A program made the position numbers and the translations under genes. This document shows, one piece after another, positions 49,004-57,132 of a stretch of DNA of 61,985 nt (position 1 is the first letter of the stretch; the number at the start of each line of letters is the position of its first letter). The notes beneath the pieces are model-generated. The model was not told the origin of the DNA. It did no database searches and saw only the letters and a list, made by a program, of their open reading frames with translations. The stretch comes from Microbispora hainanensis (GTDB lineage: Bacteria; Actinomycetota; Actinomycetes; Streptosporangiales; Streptosporangiaceae). Location: the NCBI RefSeq assembly GCF_006874475.1, contig NZ_VIRM01000057.1, positions 1 through 61,985 on the forward strand. The letters run 5' to 3'.

Positions 49004-49909
49004 ATGGCCAACGGGTGCGAGCACCCCGCCGCCTGCCACACAGGGGAGGCGCCGATCCTCGCGAGCGCGACCAAGAAGGGCCGGTTCTGGCTGCTGATCG
49101 AGCACGCGGGGCCCTGGGCCGCGGAGCTGGAGGAGTGCCGCCTGCCCGACGACGTCCACCGGCTGATCTCCCGCGCCAGGGCTCTTGACATCCGGCCGCA
49201 ACTCATCCGCCGGCCCGGCCGCCGCGGGGCCGCCACGCGCCCCCTGCACGTCTACGTCGCCGCCTGCGCGGTGGACGATCCGTGGCTCGCCGAGGCCTTC
49301 CTGGATCGCCCCGACGATCTTGACCTGGGCGCTCTCGTGCACGGAGTGGTTCCGGAGTCCTGCATACTGGTTAACGAGCCGATGTACCTGGTCTGCACGC
49401 ACGGCCGGCACAACGCGTGCTGTGCGCGTCTCGGACTCCCGCTGGCGCGGTTCCTCGACGAGAACCTGCCCGGCGAAGTGTGGGAAACCACACATGTCGG
49501 CGGCGATCGATACGCCGCCAACCTCGTATGCTTGCCACACGGGCTTTACTACGGCAGCATGTCTCAGGCTGCTGCGATCGCGGCGGCAAACGCGTACCGG
49601 CACGGCGAGGTCGTCCTCGACCGTTTCCGGGGACGCGCGGGTATCCCTGAGCCACTGCAGGCCGCCGAGCACTTCGTCCGGGCGCATACCGGCGAGATCT
49701 CGGTCGGCGGGGTGGCCGTGGAATCCTCCCGGTCGGTTGACGACTCCACGATCTGCGTCGTGCGCTGCACGACGGAGCGTGGGACGTCGCGGTTTCGGGT
49801 CGTGGTCGAACCCACGGTGTTCACGGCACCGTGCGGGTCGCTCTGCGCCGACGGAATCCCGACCTACAGGTTGGCCGAGCTGAGCGAGCTCACGCCGGTG
49901 TTGACCTGA
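49004..49909 (+). CDS. Sucrase/ferredoxin-like family protein
   Basis: A 301-aa thioredoxin-like [2Fe-2S] protein of the Suc_Fer family. The cluster region CTHGRHNACCARLG and the following HVGGDRYAANLVCLPHGLYYG are the family hallmarks. AGAAGGAC lies 8 bases before the ATG. The N-terminus also has C5 and C11. The family is poorly defined; some members are associated with iron or siderophore metabolism. The iron box just upstream supports a role under iron limitation, perhaps ferric-siderophore reduction or electron transfer (inference). No transporter genes are adjacent. Confidence 0.88.
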   Translation: MANGCEHPAACHTGEAPILASATKKGRFWLLIEHAGPWAAELEECRLPDDVHRLISRARALDIRPQLIRRPGRRGAATRPLHVYVAACAVDDPWLAEAFLDRPDDLDLGALVHGVVPESCILVNEPMYLVCTHGRHNACCARLGLPLARFLDENLPGEVWETTHVGGDRYAANLVCLPHGLYYGSMSQAAAIAAANAYRHGEVVLDRFRGRAGIPEPLQAAEHFVRAHTGEISVGGVAVESSRSVDDSTICVVRCTTERGTSRFRVVVEPTVFTAPCGSLCADGIPTYRLAELSELTPVLT

Positions 49910-50025
49910 GGGCTCCGCCCCGGAGCCGGGAACACCACGGCCTATCCCGGCGTTGGCACAAGGGATGCCACAAGCGTCCAATGCGGCACAAACACTGAAA
50001 TACCTCTCACCAAAGGTGGTTTCTC

Positions 50026-50340
50026 ATGTCTCAGGTACGTCGGCAGCTCGCCCGCCCGCGCCCCAGCTGGGGTTGGCAGGATGATGCCGCGTGCCGGGGA
50101 GAGGACCTGGTGCTGTTCTTCGGTCCTGACGGCGAGCGTCAGCCCGAGCGCGACATCCGGGAGCGCAAGGCCAAGGCCATCTGCGCTCAGTGTCCTGTGC
50201 GAGCGGAGTGCCTCGACTACGCGCTCTCCCGCCCGGAGAAGTACGGCACGTGGGGTGGCCTCAACGAGGACGAGCGCGCATCGGAGCGTCGCCGTCGTAT
50301 GCGCCGCGCCGCCAGCGCCGGAATCAGCGCTGTCGCCTGA
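50026..50340 (+). CDS. WhiB family transcriptional regulator
   Basis: A 104-aa WhiB-like protein. The four [4Fe-4S] cysteines are C23, C53, C56 and C62 (AACRGED, AICAQCPVRAEC), the turn is GTWGGLNEDER (74-84), and a basic DNA-binding tail RRRRMRRAA follows. Such proteins act with the principal sigma factor in redox or developmental control. The ATG follows AAAGGTGG by about 8 bases. The leader carries three GGCACAA/GCCACAA words (49955, 49967, 49985) that may be regulatory. The subgroup (WblE, WblC or other) cannot be fixed with confidence. Confidence 0.92.
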   Translation: MSQVRRQLARPRPSWGWQDDAACRGEDLVLFFGPDGERQPERDIRERKAKAICAQCPVRAECLDYALSRPEKYGTWGGLNEDERASERRRRMRRAASAGISAVA

Positions 50341-50427
50341 GCATTTCCCCCTTCCCCGACACGCGTCACCGCTGGGCGCTTCGCGTCCCGTCCCCCGGCC
50401 TGGGCGACGGCGCACGCGGAGCGCCCT

Positions 50428-51099
50428 TCAGGTGTCATCCGCTCCTCCTCGCCCCGCCTCGGCCAGCAGGCCCAGCACATCGTCATCGGTGAGCTGGTCG
50501 AACCGCCGATACCACTGGCCCACCGCGCGGAAGTTCTCCGGTGTGACCGGCACGACTATCTGGTCCGCCTCGCCCCGCAACGCCGCCACCGTCTCCGGAG
50601 CGGCGACCGGCACCGCCAGAATCACCCGGCCCTGCCCCGCCTGGAGCGCCCGTACGGCCCGCAGCGCCGCGCGCGCCGTTCCCCCGGTCGCCAGGCCGTC
50701 GTCCACCACGATCACGTCGCGGCCGCGCAGCTCCGGCAGCGGCCGGTCTCCCCGGTAGACCCGCACCCGTCTGGCCAGCTCACGCCGCTCCCGCCCGACC
50801 ACCTCCGCCACGTCCTCCGGCTCAAGGCCGAGCCGGTCGAGCATCTCGTAGTCGAGCACGAGCAGCCCGCCCTCCGCGATCGCGCCCACTCCGAGCTCGG
50901 GCCGGGCCGGATGCCCGATCTTCCGGGTCACCAGCACGTCGAGCGGGGCGCGCAGCCGCTCCGCGATCGGCGCGGCCACCGCGACGCCGCCGCGCGGCAG
51001 GGCGAGCACCACCGGATCCCGCGGGTTCATGTCCCGCAGGATCTCGGCGAGCAGCGCCCCCGCCTCGGCGCGGTCGGCGTACGGCAGCCGCACCCGCAT
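50428..51099 (-). CDS. Phosphoribosyltransferase-domain protein
   Basis: A 223-aa type I phosphoribosyltransferase-fold protein. The PRPP loop is DVIVVDDGLATGG (128-140), with LALPRGGVAVA (about 32-42) as the PPi loop and TRKIGHPARPELGVGAIAEGG as a family-specific stretch. Many actinomycete relatives are annotated only as phosphoribosyltransferase and may be regulatory or hydrolytic. ATG 51099 is used; GTG 51108 is possible. It lies downstream of rsgA on the same strand, separated by 48 bp. Confidence 0.85.
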   Translation of the reverse strand: MRVRLPYADRAEAGALLAEILRDMNPRDPVVLALPRGGVAVAAPIAERLRAPLDVLVTRKIGHPARPELGVGAIAEGGLLVLDYEMLDRLGLEPEDVAEVVGRERRELARRVRVYRGDRPLPELRGRDVIVVDDGLATGGTARAALRAVRALQAGQGRVILAVPVAAPETVAALRGEADQIVVPVTPENFRAVGQWYRRFDQLTDDDVLGLLAEAGRGGADDT

Positions 51100-51147
51100 T
51101 GTCTTCACGCCCCGGTCATACCCGCCCAGAATCGGACGCACCTGGGC

Positions 51148-52302
51148 CTACGGGCGGCTCATTCCCCGCATCTGCTTGTGAATGGTCTTCCATTTGCGGG
51201 TCTGCTCGGCACGCAGCCGGGCATCGGTGCGGCGGGCCATCCAGGCGGCCTCGCGCTGGAGCCTGTTCCAGCTCTCCAGCCGCCGCTCGGGCAGCTCGCC
51301 CGACTCGACCGCCGCGAGCACCGCGCAGCCCGGTTCCGACTGGTGCCGGCAGTCGGAGAAACGGCAGCCCTCGGCCAGCTCCTCGATGTCGGAGAAGACC
51401 AGGTCGACGCCCTCGCTCATCTCGTACAGCCCGACCCGGCGGATGCCGGGCGTGTCGATGACGAGCCCGCCGCCGGGCAGCGGGATGAGCTGCCGGTGGA
51501 CGGTCGTGTGCCTGCCCCGCCCGTCGGCGGCCCTGACCTGCTGGGTCTCCATGACCTCCGCACCGGCGAGTGCGTTGACGAGCGTGGACTTGCCCGCGCC
51601 CGACGGGCCGAGGACCACCGCGGTCCCAGAGGGGCCGAGGTGGGCGCGCACCAGGTCGACGCCGTCGCCGGTGAGCGAGCAGACCGGATGGACGTCGACG
51701 CCCGGCACCGCCGCCGCGACGTCGGCGAGGAGATCGTCCAGTCCCTGGTCGAAGAGGTCGGCCTTGGTGACGAGCACGACCGGACGGGCGCCGCTCTCCC
51801 AGGCGAGCGCCACGAGGCGCTCGATCCTGCCGAGATCCGCACTGTGCTTGCCCGGGGGGACGACCCCCCGTAGCCCCTCGGGAGGCGTCGCGTGCATGGA
51901 CGGCTCGGCCACGAAGACCACGTCGACGTTGGCGGCAAGCACCTGGCCCTGGCCGTCGCCCGACAGCCCTCCGCGCGAGTCGCGGCTCACGCCGCCCCGC
52001 ACGAAGGCCGTACGGCGGGGCAGCACCTCGGCCAGCTCGTAGTGGCCTCCGTTGGACGAGGACAGGTCGAGCCGCGCGAGCGCGACCCAGTCCCCCACGC
52101 ACGGAAGCTCCAGTGGATCGGCCGCCGCGGCCCTGCGTACACGGGCGCCGAACCGCGCCTGATGGGTTCCGTCGGCGGCGATGACCTCGGCGGCCCCCCG
52201 GTCGACCCGGGCCACGCGCGCGGGCGTGACGCCGCCGGGCAGGTCGGGGAGCTCCTCCGCGAGCCCGTCGTGCCAGCCGAGAAAAGAAAGATCGTTGAAC
52301 AC
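51148..52302 (-). CDS. rsgA: Ribosome small subunit-dependent GTPase A
   Basis: A 384-aa circularly permuted GTPase that acts late in 30S ribosome maturation. The motif order G4-G1-G3 is visible: TKAD (179-182), GPSGAGKS (232-239), DTPG (283-286). An OB fold precedes them (about 25-110) and the zinc knuckle uses C313, C318, H320 and C326. The GTG start has GAAGGGTG about 11 bases upstream. A 17-codon frame and a candidate promoter lie in its leader, listed separately. Confidence 0.93.
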   Translation of the reverse strand: MFNDLSFLGWHDGLAEELPDLPGGVTPARVARVDRGAAEVIAADGTHQARFGARVRRAAAADPLELPCVGDWVALARLDLSSSNGGHYELAEVLPRRTAFVRGGVSRDSRGGLSGDGQGQVLAANVDVVFVAEPSMHATPPEGLRGVVPPGKHSADLGRIERLVALAWESGARPVVLVTKADLFDQGLDDLLADVAAAVPGVDVHPVCSLTGDGVDLVRAHLGPSGTAVVLGPSGAGKSTLVNALAGAEVMETQQVRAADGRGRHTTVHRQLIPLPGGGLVIDTPGIRRVGLYEMSEGVDLVFSDIEELAEGCRFSDCRHQSEPGCAVLAAVESGELPERRLESWNRLQREAAWMARRTDARLRAEQTRKWKTIHKQMRGMSRP

Positions 52303-52349
52303 TGCTGGTGAACACCCTTCGGGAAACCGGGTGTCCCAGCGAGAAGAGC

Positions 52350-52403
52350 CTAGGCGGGCACCCGGGAGTTGACGGACGGCATGGTCGTCAGAAAGACCCG
52401 CAT
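52350..52403 (-). CDS. Possible 17-aa leader ORF upstream of rsgA
   Basis: A short frame encoding MRVFLTTMPSVNSRVPA. Its ATG is preceded by GGGAGGTGAGGACT, one of the strongest ribosome-binding sites in the window. It ends 47 bp before the rsgA start, in the same direction, and lies downstream of a candidate promoter. That placement suggests a translated leader affecting rsgA expression. The peptide itself resembles nothing I know. Confidence 0.45.
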   Translation of the reverse strand: MRVFLTTMPSVNSRVPA

Positions 52404-52450
52404 AGTCCTCACCTCCCTGGTCCTGGCCGCGCGACGGCGGCGATGGGGGA

Positions 52451-52481
52451 ACACTAGCAGCGCCCCCGCGGCCCCGCGCAA
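52451..52481 (-). promoter_or_regulatory. Candidate promoter for leader ORF and rsgA
   Basis: On the minus strand TTGCGC (52481-52476) is followed after 19 bp by TAGTGT (52456-52451), matching the TTGNNN and TANNNT patterns of actinomycete housekeeping promoters. It lies about 48 bp upstream of the 17-codon frame. Confidence 0.4.
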
Positions 52482-52517
52482 CCGATTAATCCGTCCCGGC
52501 CCGCGGCGTGCGAGGAA

Positions 52518-52552
52518 ACGGCTCCCCCGGCTCGTGAGGGCGGGGGAGCCGT
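52518..52552 (-). terminator. 11-bp hairpin downstream of glyA
   Basis: ACGGCTCCCCC (52518-52528) pairs exactly with GGGGGAGCCGT (52542-52552) around a 13-base loop, 20 bp after the glyA stop. It lacks a T-tract. Confidence 0.7.
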
Positions 52553-52571
52553 CGCTCGACGATTCCGGCGA

Positions 52572-53831
52572 TCAGGACAGGCCGGGCGCGGGGAACCGGC
52601 TCGTCAGCTCGGTGACCTCGCCGTGCACCCGTGCGATCACGTCCTCCGCGTCGCCCTTGGCGACGGCGGTGACGACCTCGTCCATCCACGCCGCGATCTG
52701 GCGCATCTCGGCCTCGCCCATCCCCCGGGAGGTGACCGACGGCGTGCCGATGCGGATGCCGGACGGGTCGAACGGCTTGCGCGGGTCGAACGGCACGGTG
52801 TTGTAGTTGGTCTCCAGCCCCGCCCGGTCGAGGGCCTGCGCGGCCGGCTTGCCCCCGACGCCCTTGGACGTGAGGTCCATCAGGATCAGGTGGTTGTCGG
52901 TGCCGCCGGAGACCAGGTCGAACCCGCGGGCGAGCAGCTCGTCGGCGAGCGCCTTGGCGTTCTTCACGATCTGCGCCGCGTACGCCTTGAACTCCGGCTG
53001 GGCGGCCTCGTGCAGGGCGACCGCGATGGCGGCGGTGGTGTGGTTGTGCGGGCCGCCCTGAAGGCCGGGGAACACGGCCTTGTCGAGCGCCTTGGCGACC
53101 TCGTCGGTGTTCGCCATGAGCATCGCGCCGCGCGGGCCGCGCAGCGTCTTGTGGGTGGTCGTGGAGATCACGTCCGCGTGCCCGACCGGCGAGGGGTGGG
53201 CGCCGCCGGCGACGAGGCCCGCGATGTGGGCGATGTCGGCCGCCAGCACCGCGCCGACCTCCTTGGCGATCTCGGCGAACGCCGGGAAGTCGATCGTGCG
53301 CGGGATCGCGGTGCCGCCGCAGAAGATCAGCTTGGGCCGGTGCTCCAGCGCCAGCGCGCGCACCTCGTCCATGTCGATACGGCCCGTGTCGCGGCGCACG
53401 CCGTAGCGGACCGAGTTGAACCACTTGCCGGTGGCGGACACCGACCAGCCGTGGGTGAGGTGGCCGCCGAACGGCAGGCCCATGCCGAGCACGGTGTCGC
53501 CCGGGTTCAGGAACGCCAGATAGACGGCGAGGTTGGCGGGCGAGCCCGAGTAGGGCTGGACGTTGGCGTGGCTCACGCCGAAGACCGACCTGGCCCTCTC
53601 GATCGCCAGCGTCTCGATCTGGTCGATGACCTGCTGGCCCTCGTAGTAGCGCTTGCCCGGGTAGCCCTCGGAGTATTTGTTGGTGAGGACGGTTCCGGTC
53701 GCCTCCAGGACGGCCCTGGACACGTAGTTCTCTGACGCGATCAGCTTGACGGTGTCGGCCTGCCGCCGCTCCTCCGCCCTGATCAGCTCGGCGATCTCGG
53801 GATCGACGACGTCCAGCGAGTTCTCAGCCAT
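52572..53831 (-). CDS. glyA: Serine hydroxymethyltransferase
   Basis: A 419-aa PLP enzyme converting serine and tetrahydrofolate to glycine and 5,10-methylene-THF. The PLP lysine is K228 in STTTHKTLRGPRGA. Other signatures are LIASENYVSRAVLEATG (30-46), NKYSEGYPGKRYYEG (51-65) and the substrate-binding GIRIGTPSVTSRGM. The start is at ATG 53831; the frame remains open 27 codons upstream through the putative riboswitch, but those codons are leader. Control by ZMP/ZTP is suggested by the structured leader. Confidence 0.96.
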   Translation of the reverse strand: MAENSLDVVDPEIAELIRAEERRQADTVKLIASENYVSRAVLEATGTVLTNKYSEGYPGKRYYEGQQVIDQIETLAIERARSVFGVSHANVQPYSGSPANLAVYLAFLNPGDTVLGMGLPFGGHLTHGWSVSATGKWFNSVRYGVRRDTGRIDMDEVRALALEHRPKLIFCGGTAIPRTIDFPAFAEIAKEVGAVLAADIAHIAGLVAGGAHPSPVGHADVISTTTHKTLRGPRGAMLMANTDEVAKALDKAVFPGLQGGPHNHTTAAIAVALHEAAQPEFKAYAAQIVKNAKALADELLARGFDLVSGGTDNHLILMDLTSKGVGGKPAAQALDRAGLETNYNTVPFDPRKPFDPSGIRIGTPSVTSRGMGEAEMRQIAAWMDEVVTAVAKGDAEDVIARVHGEVTELTSRFPAPGLS

Positions 53832-53863
53832 TGCGCCTTCCTTCTCCACGTCGACGGCGGCGG

Positions 53864-53957
53864 CGACCCAGGCGCACGGCCTCCGCGAATTCGCTCCCCG
53901 GTGGTGCCCCACCTAGCGACGCGCCACAGGAGCACGTCAGCGCCAGTCGCGACCTTC
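53864..53957 (-). ncRNA. Candidate ZTP (pfl) riboswitch in the glyA leader
   Basis: Read on the minus strand, the glyA leader contains GGTCGCGACTGGCG, then GGTGGGGCACCACCGGGGAGC, and finally GCCGTGCGCCTGGGTC. The CUGGCG word, the hairpin leading into a GGGGAGC strand, and the CGCCUGGGY strand near the 3' end correspond to the conserved parts of the pfl/ZTP aptamer, which regulates one-carbon and purine genes including glyA. A TAAAGT -10-like hexamer (53966-53961) lies just upstream. This is recognised by eye, without a covariance-model score. Confidence 0.6.
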
Positions 53958-53985
53958 CCCACTTTATCGGAGCGGGAGGCCCCCC

Positions 53986-55425
53986 TCATTCCGACGAGAC
54001 GGGCACGTCGGCGAAGAGCCCGAACCCCGGGACGTCGAGGCCGATGGTCTCCAGGTCCTCGGGGACACCCGTGTACGTGGCGTACAGAGGGATCACGTCG
54101 CTCGGCTGCAGCCACTGGGCCGGAAGCGTGCTGCACAGGCAGCCGCCGTCCCTGCGCGCGGGCGTGAACTTGGAGCCGCTGGGCGGATCGACGAGGGCGG
54201 CGTCCGACACCTGGTCGCCGAACAGATCCTTCGGCCACCACTGGTGCCCGTCCTTCAGAGTGACCGTCAGCTGCACGCTCACCGAGGTCCCCCGCCGCCG
54301 GACCGCGTCGACGGTCAGGTGGAGCGAGGAGCCGTTGAACGCGGCGTCCCGGGCCGTCAGCGGGCCCTTGGGCTCCGTCCCCCCGCCGCCGAAGGGGCGT
54401 AACGCCACGAGCAGAACCGCCGCCGACACCGCGAGCGCCCCGCAGACCGCCGCCACCGGCGCCCAGCGGCGGCCGCCCCGCCTGTCCGTACCGGTTCCCG
54501 CGCCGTCCGCCTTCGCCGCGCCCTCCGCGCGGAGGGTCGTCTGGGCGGGGGCCGCCCAGATGTCGCTGACGATCCTCGTGGCGGCCTCGACCGCCACCTC
54601 CTCCCGGCCGAGCAGCCGGTCGAGGAGCCGCTGGGCGTTCGGCCGCCGGCCCGGATCCTTGTCCAGCGCCTGCTCGACCAGGGACCGCAGGCGCTCGTCG
54701 AGCCCGGTCAGGTGCGGCACGTGGTGCGCCACCCGGTAGAGGACCTCGGGCGCCGCGCCGCCGCCGAACGGCGGTCTGCCGGTCGCGGCGTACGCGATCA
54801 CGCAGCCCCAGGCGAACACGTCGGCCGCGGAGGACACCGGCTCCCCGCGCGCCTGTTCGGGGGACATGTAACTGGGCGTCCCGATCACGGTCCCGGTCCG
54901 CTCGGCGAGCGTGTCGGCGAGCTGGGCCACGCCGAAGTCGATCACCCGGGGGCCGAGGGGCGACAGCAGGATGTTGGACGGCTTGAGATCGCGGTGCACG
55001 ATCCCCGCCTCGTGGATGGCGGCGAGGGCGGTCGCGACGCCGACGGCGAGCGCGTCGAGGTTCGAGCCGGCCAGCGGGCCCTGCGCGTCGATCACCGACG
55101 ACAGATCGGGGCCGTCGACGTACTCGGTGACGAGGTAGTGCCGGTCGCCGTCATGACCGGCGTCGAGGAGCGGAGCCGTGCAGAACCTGGCGACCCGCTG
55201 GGCGGCCTCCGCCTCCTTGCGGAACCGGGCCCGGAACTCCTCCTGGGCGGCCAGCTCCGGCCGCATGACCTTGAGCGCCACCTGACGGCCCCGCGGGTCC
55301 GTGGCGAGATAGACGATGCCCATGCCGCCCTCCCCCAGGCGGCGTACGGGGACGTAGGGGCCGATCGTGCGCCGGTGGGTCGTGGTGGGGTCGCCGGCGG
55401 AAGGCTGCGCGTCCATCGAAGCCAT
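53986..55425 (-). CDS. Ser/Thr protein kinase with single membrane segment
   Basis: A 479-aa kinase. The kinase domain (about 20-285) has GEGGMGIVYLA (31-41), K52 (VALKVM), HRDLKPSN, DFGVAQLA and the APE-like SPEQARG. A membrane helix lies at about 318-338 (WAPVAAVCGALAVSAAVLLVAL), followed by an external beta-domain of about 140 residues that includes a CLC motif (GGCLCSTLP). ATG 55425 is used; ATG 55416 is three codons inside. The upstream frame belongs to no gene. The ligand and targets are unknown; it is not adjacent to obvious substrates. Confidence 0.92.
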   Translation of the reverse strand: MASMDAQPSAGDPTTTHRRTIGPYVPVRRLGEGGMGIVYLATDPRGRQVALKVMRPELAAQEEFRARFRKEAEAAQRVARFCTAPLLDAGHDGDRHYLVTEYVDGPDLSSVIDAQGPLAGSNLDALAVGVATALAAIHEAGIVHRDLKPSNILLSPLGPRVIDFGVAQLADTLAERTGTVIGTPSYMSPEQARGEPVSSAADVFAWGCVIAYAATGRPPFGGGAAPEVLYRVAHHVPHLTGLDERLRSLVEQALDKDPGRRPNAQRLLDRLLGREEVAVEAATRIVSDIWAAPAQTTLRAEGAAKADGAGTGTDRRGGRRWAPVAAVCGALAVSAAVLLVALRPFGGGGTEPKGPLTARDAAFNGSSLHLTVDAVRRRGTSVSVQLTVTLKDGHQWWPKDLFGDQVSDAALVDPPSGSKFTPARRDGGCLCSTLPAQWLQPSDVIPLYATYTGVPEDLETIGLDVPGFGLFADVPVSSE

Positions 55426-55448
55426 CCTGCCACCGCTGTCGGGATGGA

Positions 55449-56414
55449 TCAGCCTTTGCCGGATTTGCGGTGATGGTGCTCGCGCCGGCTGGCGCCGCCC
55501 AACGGCCAGAGCCGGTCCACCTCCGCGTTCAGCGTCGCCCCGATGAGCACGGCGAGCGCGGTGATGTAGAGCCACAGCAGCACGGCGATCGGCGCCGCGA
55601 GCGAGCCGTAGATCGACAGCGGGGTGAACCAGGCCGCCAGCACCTCGCGCAGGAACGCGGCGCACACGATCCAGATCAGCAGCGCCAGCACGGCCCCCGG
55701 CACCTCGCGCCACCAGCGCGTGCGGTGCGGCACGCTCACGTGATAGAGCAGCGTGAGCATCAGCACCGAGCCGATCACGAGCACGGGCCAGTAGAAGATC
55801 GTCACCAGCGCGGCATACCTGGGCAGGGCGGTGGACATCAGCGTGGGCCCGATGACCAGGATCGGCATGACGACCAGCCCGATCAGCAGCGCCGCGATAT
55901 AGAGGGCGAACGACATGACCCGGGTGCGGATGATCCCCCGGGTCTCCCCCAGGCCGTACGCGATGGATATCAGGTCCACATAGACGAACAGGGCCCGCGA
56001 GCCCGACCACAGCGACAGCAGGAAACCGACGGAGATCAGCGAGACCTGGCCACCGCTCAGCACGTCGGCGAGCAGCGGCTTGACGACCCTCTGGACGGTG
56101 TTGTCCGTGAACAGCAGCTCGGACTGGTCCACGACCCAGCGCCTGATCTCGTTTATGGCCGCCGGGCCGAGCAGCCCGCTCAGGTGGCCCATGACACCGA
56201 GCAGCCCGAGCACGAACGGCGGCAGCGACAGCAGCGCGAAGAACGCCGCCTCGCCCGCGAGGCCGGTCACCCGGTAGTTGACGCCCGCCATCGTGGTCGC
56301 CTTGACCAGGGCCCAGACGTTCGTCTCGCGCAGCCAGGTGAGCCGGGCCCGGGCGAGCGCCATGCCCTTGCGCGTAAGCCGCGGCCTGCGCGATGGCGCG
56401 TCCGTGGAGGTCAT
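55449..56414 (-). CDS. YihY/BrkB family membrane protein
   Basis: A 321-aa inner-membrane protein with six predicted helices. The opening TTMAGVNYRVTGLAGEAAFFALLSLPPFVLGLLGVMG is the YihY/BrkB signature, and VPGAVLALLIWIVCAAFLREVLAAWF plus IAVLLWLYITALAVLIGATLNAEVDR are the conserved C-terminal part. The basic histidine-rich tail REHHHRKSGKG is cytosolic. Function in the family is uncertain; it is not an RNase BN. ATG 56414 is chosen over TTG 56423. It lies 23 bp upstream of the kinase gene on the same strand. Confidence 0.9.
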   Translation of the reverse strand: MTSTDAPSRRPRLTRKGMALARARLTWLRETNVWALVKATTMAGVNYRVTGLAGEAAFFALLSLPPFVLGLLGVMGHLSGLLGPAAINEIRRWVVDQSELLFTDNTVQRVVKPLLADVLSGGQVSLISVGFLLSLWSGSRALFVYVDLISIAYGLGETRGIIRTRVMSFALYIAALLIGLVVMPILVIGPTLMSTALPRYAALVTIFYWPVLVIGSVLMLTLLYHVSVPHRTRWWREVPGAVLALLIWIVCAAFLREVLAAWFTPLSIYGSLAAPIAVLLWLYITALAVLIGATLNAEVDRLWPLGGASRREHHHRKSGKG

Positions 56415-56686
56415 GGCACCCAACCGGTCATGAGAACTGGGCTCTACCCGCTGCCGCGGCGGTTAGTACGTGGCCTGCGGGCGGATTGTCGCCGCCCAGA
56501 ATAGGGGCCCCCGCCCCCTGCTCGCGAGAACCGGTCGTGCCGCAGGCGCGCCATGGGCACTTCCCGCGTCGCGCTCTGGTCGCTTCGCTCCCGCGCGCTC
56601 CTCAGTCCAGACCGGCGGCTCAGTCCAGACCGGCGGCGCGCCCCTCCGGTTCGCTCGGTCCGCAGCATGGCGTTCACAATGGAGAC
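56415..56686. other. 272-bp intergenic region with an 18-bp tandem duplication
   Basis: No gene is supported here. CTCAGTCCAGACCGGCGG occurs twice head to tail (56601-56618 and 56619-56636). The divergent promoters of the BrkB-type gene and the small cysteine-rich gene must lie in it. I found no clear operator. Confidence 0.6.
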
Positions 56687-56821
56687 ATGATCTGCAGAGC
56701 GTGCAGGGAGCGCCGGCACGAGGAGTGCCGCGGCGGGTCCTGGTGCGACTGCCAGCATCAGGAGCCGTCCAAGAAGGAGCACGAGGCCGAACCGCCGGTG
56801 AACTGGGTCCGCAAGGGCTGA
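56687..56821 (+). CDS. Small cysteine-rich protein (44 aa)
   Basis: A 44-aa protein with five cysteines: C3, C6, C14, C20 and C22 (MICRAC, EECRGG, WCDCQH), arranged like a zinc-binding knuckle, then a charged tail EPSKKEHEAEPPVNWVRKG. GGAG stands only 2 bases before the ATG, which is tight. Proteins with this layout are common actinomycete hypotheticals in my recollection. It lies just before the sulfur operon but has its own transcription direction and spacing; a link is not shown. Confidence 0.6.
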   Translation: MICRACRERRHEECRGGSWCDCQHQEPSKKEHEAEPPVNWVRKG

Positions 56822-56850
56822 CCCGCGTTACATTGCCGTCACAATCCCGC

Positions 56851-56894
56851 ATCCTGGACACGAACTTGGACATCCAGGATCTCAGAGGTATCGT
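56851..56894 (+). promoter_or_regulatory. Sulfur-operon promoter with inverted repeat across the -35
   Basis: TTGGAC (56866-56871) and TATCGT (56889-56894) are separated by exactly 17 bp. The exact inverted repeat ATCCTGGA (56851-56858) and TCCAGGAT (56873-56880) brackets the -35 element. The predicted start site, 7 bp past the -10, coincides with the ATG of the leader peptide at 56902. A repressor binding the repeat would block the -35. Confidence 0.65.
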
Positions 56895-56901
56895 TTGGGA
56901 C

Positions 56902-56985
56902 ATGCCAGCGGACCCGTTGCTCGTCGTGCGACGCCACGTCGATCTCCTGCGTGTCCGTAGCGCGATCTGTATCGACGCCGGCTGA
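56902..56985 (+). CDS. Putative leader peptide of the sulfur assimilation operon
   Basis: A 27-aa peptide with the stretch RRHVDLLRVRSAICIDAG. It belongs to the arginine-histidine-rich putative leader peptides found upstream of actinobacterial sulfur genes, which usually carry RRHVDL followed by one cysteine near the end; here that is C23. Ribosome progress at the cysteine codon would let cysteine supply control the downstream genes. The ATG is at the predicted transcription start, so the mRNA would be leaderless. It ends 147 bp before the sulfite reductase gene. Confidence 0.75.
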   Translation: MPADPLLVVRRHVDLLRVRSAICIDAG

Positions 56986-57132
56986 CCGTCGCCCCTCCGC
57001 TGATCCATCCGGGCGCTCGGCCAGGCGTCGTTTTCGTATGCCCTCACACTCGACGGCGAGGTGAGAGGCCGCCTGCGCCGGTGTCCGCCGAAACCCGATC
57101 TCAGACCGAGCCTCGGAGAAGGACGTGTGCCC

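Noticed and set aside
56601..56636. Exact 18-bp tandem duplication upstream of the small cysteine-rich gene
   Set aside because: Only two copies, no internal symmetry and no position relative to a clear promoter; treated as a simple slippage event.
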